From positions 44,626,001 to 44,690,000 of the forward strand of contig CM075676.1 in the NCBI GenBank assembly GCA_037962975.1: a stretch of 64,000 bases of DNA. Direction: 5' to 3'. The first letter of the stretch is position 1. Every line of letters begins with the position of its first letter. This document shows positions 57,833 through 64,000 of the stretch, piece by piece. The notes under the pieces were generated by a model that was not told the origin of the DNA, did not search any database, and saw nothing but the letters and a program-made list of their open reading frames with translations. Made by a program: the position numbers and the translations under genes. Origin of the DNA: Clitoria ternatea (lineage: Eukaryota > Streptophyta > Magnoliopsida > Fabales > Fabaceae).

Positions 57833-60800
57833 ATGTCATTTAACAATACTTATTCTCGTACCAAGGGGGATTTCTTTGTATTTATTCACATCACGGGGAG
57901 AAAGGGCTCAAAGCATCCTTATCAAACCCGATTACAAACAAGACTCATGGCAGAGCCGGAAAGTGCAGTTGAAGAATTGAGGAATGAAGTTGGCCAGATC
58001 AAAGAGCAGATGGCAGAAATACTTAAGCTCCTTGAAAAAAGAGGTACAGAAAGGGGATCTTCTGCAGGAAATGGGGAACAAACATCCACTCCTCAAGTTC
58101 AAGCTCAAGAGGGGAACCCTATACCTTTAAATGATCCTGCTCCAGTCACTGAAACTCCATTCATCTCACACCAACCTTATGGTATGCCATTGCCACCTTT
58201 TGTTTCCCAAGACGGGAATGTTCAACAAGCATATGCTTGGCCTCCATATGGCTTACCTCAAGGATATTACACCATGCATCCTAATCCCAATCAAGAGAAT
58301 CCTCCTGCTGTTCAACAAATTCCCAATCCCCCTGTATCTAACCCTCCAAATTTCAACCAATCAACAGCTATTCCCCAAAACACTCAGGCTCCACCCAATG
58401 TCATTCCACCTAATACAATTCCACCACAAAATCACCAAACTCTAAATGATGCCACACAACCAAACCCACAAGCAGTGCCATATTATTTCCCTTATGGTTG
58501 CCCAATACCACAGGCAGGTGTTTCCCAAAACTTGTCACACAAAGCTCAAGTCCCTCCACCAAATCCTGATCAGCCAGCAGCGCCTTTGTCAAAAGGGCAA
58601 ATAGAAATATTGGAAGAAAGGTTGCGTGCAGTAGAGGGAGGAAGTGGCTTAGGCGTAACAAATGTTTCTGAATTATGCCTAGTTCCAGATGTGGTAATTC
58701 CTCCCAAATTCAAATTGCCGGAATTTGATAAATACAAAGGAACAACTTGTCCTCGTAACCATTTGACCATGTACTGCCGAAAGATGGCTGGGTATGCTTA
58801 TGATGAAAAGTTGCTGATCCATTTTTTTCAAGATAGCCTTGCTGGGGCAGCGTTGAGCTGGTACACTCATCTTGAACAAACTCGTATTCGTTGTTGGAAG
58901 GATCTAGCCGATGCCTTTCTGAAGCAATATAAATACAATATGGACATGGCACCAGACCGGCTACAACTTCAGAATATGACCAAAAGGAATACTGAGTCCT
59001 TCAAAGAATATGCTCAACGATGGAGGGAAATGGCTGCACAAGTTGAACCACCTCTGATAGAGAAAGAGATAGTGGCAATGTTCATTGACACTCTTCAGCC
59101 ACCGTTCTATGAAAGGATGCTTGGGAGTGTATCATCAAGCTTTTCTGATATGGTGGTAATAGGGGAAAGAATTGAAAGCAGTTTGAGAACAGGAAAAGTT
59201 GTCCAAAGTTCCCCATCAATATGAAGACCTATGACAGGGGCAGGAAGAAGAAAGGGTGAGGAAGCAAATGCTGTAATGGGAAATCAAGGTCAACATAATC
59301 AAAAAATGTTTCAACCTTCCCCTTTCCCTTTCCCACCTCATTATCCACCGTACGGACCTTACCCTTATGTAGTTGCTGCTTCTGGAAATTCATTTCCCCA
59401 TCCTCAATCATATAGACCCCCACCCGTCCATAATTTCAAGAATACACCAGCACCTCCTCCCCAACAATGGATGCAAAATCCCAACCCAAATCTTCCACAA
59501 AAAAAGCCAAACAATGACCGTCCTTCTGTCCAATTTGATCCAATTCCCATGACATATACTAAACTTTTGCCTCATCTTCTCAAAAGTTCTCTTGTTGTAC
59601 GATGTCCTTTAAAACCCGTAGGGCCACCCTATCCTAAGGGGTATGATCCTAATGTGAAGTGTGATTATCATGCTGGGGCACCGGGGCATTCTACAGAAAA
59701 TTGCATTGCCTTAAAGTTTAAGGTACGTGATTTGATAAATGCCAAGTGGTTGGATTTCGAAGAAGGCTCCCCAAATGTGATTAGAAATCCTTTGCCTAAT
59801 CATGGAAATACTGGGGTAAATGTAATAACACATGACTTGGGAAGTGATCATTGTCCTCCTTGCAATGATGTCAACATGATCCATGGGCAGCATAGTACAG
59901 ACTCAGTAAGCCCAGTCACCCCTGTTCCTTTGGTGGTCTATTACACCAAGAAACCTTTGACCGAACCAGTCATAAACCATCCGTCCTTGATAATTAGGAC
60001 CCCATCTCCATTTTCATACAAGGATACCCATGCAGTACCTTGGAAGTATGAAGTGGATGTAATCCCTCAACTCCTAAAGGGATCGTCATCCTCAGTAACC
60101 AATATTTCCGAGACAAGTGGAATGACTAGGAGTGGACGAGTTTATGCTCCTGAAAACTTAAGAAAGGAGGATGCACCTGTAAGTGAAAAAGAAAGTCGTG
60201 GTAAAGAACAAGATCCTCCCCAAAGAATAACAGAGGAAGATACTTGTGAATTTTTGAAATTCATTAAGCAAAGCGAATATCAGGTCCTCGACCAGTTAAA
60301 CCGCACTCCTGTAAAAATATCCTTGTTATCTCTCTTATTGGACTCAGAACCACATCGTGGAAGGTTATTGAAGGTCTTGAATAAAGCACATGTTGCGAAA
60401 GATATTTCGCCAGAAAGGTTTTAAGGGATAGTGGGGCATATTGCCTCAAATGACTACTTAACTTTCACCGACGAAGAGATACCTGCTGAAGGAAGAGGTC
60501 ATAATAAGGCATTACACATCTCTGTCAAGTGTCGGGATCATATCGTAGCCAAGGTCCTAGTTGATAATGGCTCCTCTCTGAATATCATGCCAAAGTCCAC
60601 TTTAAATCAACTACCTTTTGATGGGTCACATATGAAGCCAAGCTCAATGGTAGTAAGAGCTTTTGACGGTACTCGGAGAGAGGTCATTGGAGATATTGAG
60701 ATCCCCATCCAAGTGGGCCCATGCACCTTCAATGTATTATTTCAAGTGATGGACATCAATCCTGCTTTTAGCTGCCTATTGGGGAGGCCTTGGATACATT

Positions 60801-61419
60801 CTGCCGGTGTGGTTCCATCTACCCTTCATCAAAAGCTTAAATTTGTGGTAAACAACAAGCTAATCATTGTTTCTGGTGAGGGAGATTTCCTTATCAGTAA
60901 GCCCATGTCAACTCCATATATAGAAGCGGCTGAAGAAAGTCTTGAGACTTCCTTCCAATCATTGGAAATTGCTCACACCACCTATGTGAGCGAAGGGTTA
61001 CAACTAGCTCATCCTTCTAAAGCTTCTATGATGGTAGCTAAAGTGATGATGAAATCTGGATTCCAGCCAGGGAAAGGGCTTGGGAAGATGCTTGATGGAG
61101 GAGTAGACCCATTATTGATTAAGGAGAATAAGAACGGCTTTGGGCTGGGGTATCATCCATCTCCAATGGAAAGAGCGAAGGTTTTCACAGATAAGAGAGA
61201 AAAGCGACTTGCACGGTTAGAAAACCGAGGACCCCTAACTGCGAAGATCCCTATCTGTGACCTTTACCGAAGCTTCAGGAGTGCAGGCTTGACATCTCCA
61301 GACCAAGTGGCGGTCATCGATGATGAGTCCAAGAGAGAAGAAGACTTGATTTACCCTTGTCCTTCAGATACTGAACTGTGTAATTGGGAAGCCGTTGAGC
61401 TTCCAGAGATCATTTCAAA
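57833..61419 (+). pseudogene. element D gag-protease with G-patch, two nonsense codons
   Basis: A single frame from ATG 57833 to the splice donor at 61419, broken by TGA 59222-59224 and TAA 60422-60424. A short coiled coil (near residue 45), a Pro/Gln-rich stretch, then the gag core (58,690-59,190; W-Y-T-H-L, Q-R-W-R-E-M). A variant zinc knuckle C-x2-H-x5-H-x4-C lies near 59,660. Protease follows with D-N-G-S-S at about 60,563 (Asn in place of the usual Thr or Ser, common in the Tat clade). A G-patch (G-F-Q-P-G-K-G-L-G near 61,060) follows. A Met further in (57,947) could also be the start. Family role: particle assembly and polyprotein cleavage. Confidence 0.88.
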
Positions 61420-61589
61420 GTAATTGTTCACTTTGTAGGTTTTTGTTTAAATCCTTTGGCTATGCCTAAAGCCTTAGGATGAGTTTTAATAAGGGCAAAA
61501 CATGTTTCCTTTATCATTTCAAATAAATAAAAGTTAAGTTCAATTATCATTTTCCTTATTTTGCCTTTTTTATATTAAATAAATTGCAG
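61420..61589 (+). other. element D intron between protease and reverse transcriptase
   Basis: 170 bp, GTAATT...AAATTGCAG. Splicing removes the TAA at 61421-61423 and joins AA to A in phase 2, linking the protease frame to the polymerase frame without a stop. An intron at this point is a known trait of Ogre elements. The unspliced RNA would end after protease, so splicing could set the gag to pol ratio. Confidence 0.8.
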
Positions 61590-64000
61590 ATCTGAAATTG
61601 AATTCCAAAATAATAAGATTGCTTTCTCCCATCATGATTTTAATCCAACAAGCGAAGAGGATGAAGAGTCCGATGAACCTTCCCCTGAATTACTAAGGCT
61701 GCTAGATCAGGAAGATAAAGAAATTTCTCCCTATCTAGAAATTGTTGAAGTCATAAATTTGGGGAGTGAAGAAAATAAACAAGAAGTCAAAATCGGCACC
61801 TCTTTGAGTAGAGAACATAGGAGAGAATTAATAGAATTATTGGTCGAATTCAGCGATGTGTTTGCTTGGTCGTATCAGGATATGCCGGGATTAGATAACT
61901 GCATCGTTGAACACAAGTTGCCATTGAAACCCGGTTGCGTCCCCATAAAGCAAAAGTTGAGAAGGATGAAGCCAGAAATGCTCTTAAAGATTAAAGAAGA
62001 GATAACCAAACAGTTAGATGCTGGGTTCTTGGCTGTCTCCAAATACCCTGAATGGGTGGCCAACATTGTTCCGGTCCCGAAGAAAGATGGGAAAGTACGA
62101 ATGTGTGTTGATTACCGGGATTTGAATAGAGCTAGCCCAAAAGATGACTTTCCATTACCACATATTGATGTTCTTGTTAATAACACGGCCCAACATTCCA
62201 TTTTTTCATTCATGGATGGATTTTCTGGGTACAACCAAATCAAGATGGCACCCGAAGACATGGAAAAAACCACTTTCATTACTTTGTGGGGAACCTTCTG
62301 CTACAAGGTGATGTCTTTTGGATTGAAAAATGCCGGTGCCACTTACCAAAGAGCGATGGTAACTCTATTTCATGACATGATGCATAAAGAGATAGAGGTT
62401 TATGTGGATGATATTATTGCCAGATCCAAATCCGTTGAAGGTCACTTGATTAACTTACGAAAGCTCTTTGAACGCCTGAGAAAATTCAAACTCAGATTAA
62501 ATCCGGCTAAATGCACTTTTGGGGCTAGCTCTGGAAGGTTGCTTGGTTTCATTGTCAGTGAGAAAGGTATCGAAGTGGATCCCGATAAAGTAAAGGCAAT
62601 CATGGAAATGCCTGCCCCTAGCACTGAAAAAGAAGTACGAGGATTCCTTGGAAGGTTGAATTACATAGCTCGTTTCATTTCTCAACTAACAGCTGTATGT
62701 AATCCAATCTTTAAGTTGCTTCGTAAAAATCAACCATCACAATGGAATGATGATTGTCAGGAGGCCTTTGACCAAATAAAGTGATACTTGCAATCCCCAC
62801 CGATCTTGGTTCCCCCAACCCCAGGAAGACCACTCCTGTTGTATTTGATGGTGATAAATGAGTCTATGGGCTCTGTACTGGGGCAACATGATGAGTCTGG
62901 GAGAAAAGAGCATGTTATTTACTATTTGAGCAAGAAGTTCACTGAGTGCGAAGCACGATATTCTACTGTGGAACGAACTTGTTGTGCATTGGCATGGGCT
63001 GCTCGTCGCCTAAGGCAATACATGTTATCTTATACTACTTGGTTGATATCTAAGATGGACCCAATTAAGTACATCTTTGAAAAACCGGCTCTGACGGGAA
63101 GAATAGCTCGTTGGCAGGTTCTTTTGACTGAGTATGATATCATTCATGTCACCCAAAAAGCTGTAAGAGGGAGTGCTTTAGCTGATCACTTGGCCCACCA
63201 TCCCCTAAAAGAGTACCAACCAATGTCATTCGAATTTCCTGATGAAAATATTATGATGTTGTCAGAAGAGAAAGATTGTCCTAATAGAACTTGGATTTTG
63301 ATGTTCGATGGGGCGTCGAATACACTGGGGCATGGGATTGGGGCCATCCTAATCTCACCAGATAACAAGCTTTTCCCATTCACTGCTAGACTTTGTTTTG
63401 ATTGTACCAATAATATTGCAGAATATGAAGCTTGTGTTTTGGGGATTCAGGCGGCACTTGAAGCAAATGTGAAATCTCTACAAATATACGGAGATTCTGC
63501 CTTGGTGATTCATCAACTGAAAGAAGAATGGGATACTAGAGATGGAAAATTGATTCCTTATCAAGCTCACATCATGGAACTAATCAAAGGGTTTGATGAA
63601 GTCTCTTTCCATCATATTCCTCGGGATGATAACCAATTAGCCGATGCTTTGGCCACGTTGGCCTCCATGTTCAACGTAAGTAGGGATTGTGACATGCCGT
63701 TCATCGAGATTGAAAGGCGTCTCGAACCTGCATATTGTCATGAGATAGAAGAAGAGCCCGATGGGAAACCATGGTTTCATGACATCAAAAGTTATATTCA
63801 AAATCAAGAATATCTTCCTGGTATCTCAGAAAATGATAAAAGAACCCTCAGGCGCCTAGCCATGAATTTCTTTATGACTGGGAATACACTCTATAAGAGA
63901 AATTATGATTCTGTTCTCCTTCATTGCGTAGACGTGACGGAAGCTAACAAAATCATGAAGGATGTTCATGAAGGGCCTTTCGGAACACATGCAAATGGGC
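61590..64000 (+). pseudogene. element D reverse transcriptase, dual RNase H, integrase start
   Basis: Open frame from the acceptor at 61590 to the window end, broken only by TGA 62782-62784. The acidic linker leads into reverse transcriptase, with K-D-G-K-V-R-M-C-V-D-Y near 62,085 and catalytic Y-V-D-D at 62,401-62,412. The first RNase H (62,800-63,190) keeps Y-Y-L-S-K-K-F but lacks the usual first catalytic Asp context. The second, extra RNase H (63,290-63,680) has D-G-A-S-N, E-Y-E-A, D-S and D-N-Q-L-A-D-A, the archaeal-like type gained by the Tat clade. The frame ends in the integrase zinc region (H-E-G-P-F-G-T-H-A-N-G) at base 64,000. Confidence 0.9.

Larger units (their letters stand above)
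51400..64000 (+). mobile_element. element D: Ogre-type (Tat clade) Ty3/gypsy, 5' 12.6 kb
   Basis: 5' LTR (51400-54926), tRNA-Arg-type primer site (54929), an extra ORF1 before gag (55750-57657), gag-protease (57833 to 61419), a 170-bp intron, then reverse transcriptase, two RNase H domains and the start of integrase at the window edge. ORF1, the intron between protease and reverse transcriptase, and the second RNase H together define Ogre-like elements, which are abundant in legumes. Integrase end and 3' LTR lie outside. It is inserted in gag of element C. The left flank GTGAG (51395-51399) should recur after its 3' LTR. Confidence 0.93.

Overview
The window reads as nuclear DNA of a flowering plant, very probably a eudicot and plausibly a legume. 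It has spliced genes with GT-AG introns, AT-rich spacers, Tekay/Del-type and Ogre-type Ty3/gypsy elements, Ty1/copia elements and a LINE. The species assignment is inference. Only two intact host genes are visible: an R2R3-MYB transcription factor of GAMYB-like type (three exons, 16610-19335, + strand) and OXA1, the mitochondrial inner-membrane insertase (nine coding exons, 28081-35592, + strand). A third host gene, a proline-rich protein at about 37030-37814 (- strand), is a pseudogene cut off just upstream of its first ATG. Almost everything else is transposon DNA.

Layout. 1-1760: 5' part of a decayed LINE (- strand). 1790-3250: very AT-rich spacer with vague LTR-like debris. 3250-3694 and 14386-15300: the two halves of an old Ty3/gypsy element (- strand). 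It was split by element A (3700-14380), a complete and very young Tekay/Del-like element with 3-kb LTRs, an AGATA target duplication and a gag-pol frame broken by only two in-frame stops. 16200-19400: the MYB gene. 19400-23600: spacer and diverged LTR-like sequence. 23590-24550: a copia gag fragment, followed by a 20-bp-phased palindromic repeat cluster (24685-24905). 26700-35900: OXA1, whose introns hold a 151-bp tandem duplication and a non-autonomous hAT-like element.

37818-64000 is a Russian-doll cluster. A copia element (C, - strand) sits directly upstream of the proline-rich pseudogene. Its 3' LTR was split by element B (38160-47482, TTATT duplication), a decayed Tekay-like element. B's outermost ends are inverted relative to its interior, which gives a 491-bp near-perfect palindrome on one side and a pair of ~955-bp inverted arms on the other. 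Inside B's LTR lies a 1.28-kb copia-type solo LTR (E, TATGT duplication). The coding part of C is in turn interrupted in gag by an Ogre-type element (D, from 51400). D has a 3.5-kb LTR, an extra ORF1, gag-protease with a G-patch, a short intron, reverse transcriptase and two RNase H domains, and it runs off the right end inside integrase.

No host pathway is shared by the genes here. MYB acts in nuclear transcription, OXA1 in mitochondrial membrane biogenesis, and the rest records layered retrotransposition. Most broken frames in elements A, C and D carry isolated nonsense codons rather than frameshifts, which fits recent insertion followed by point mutation.
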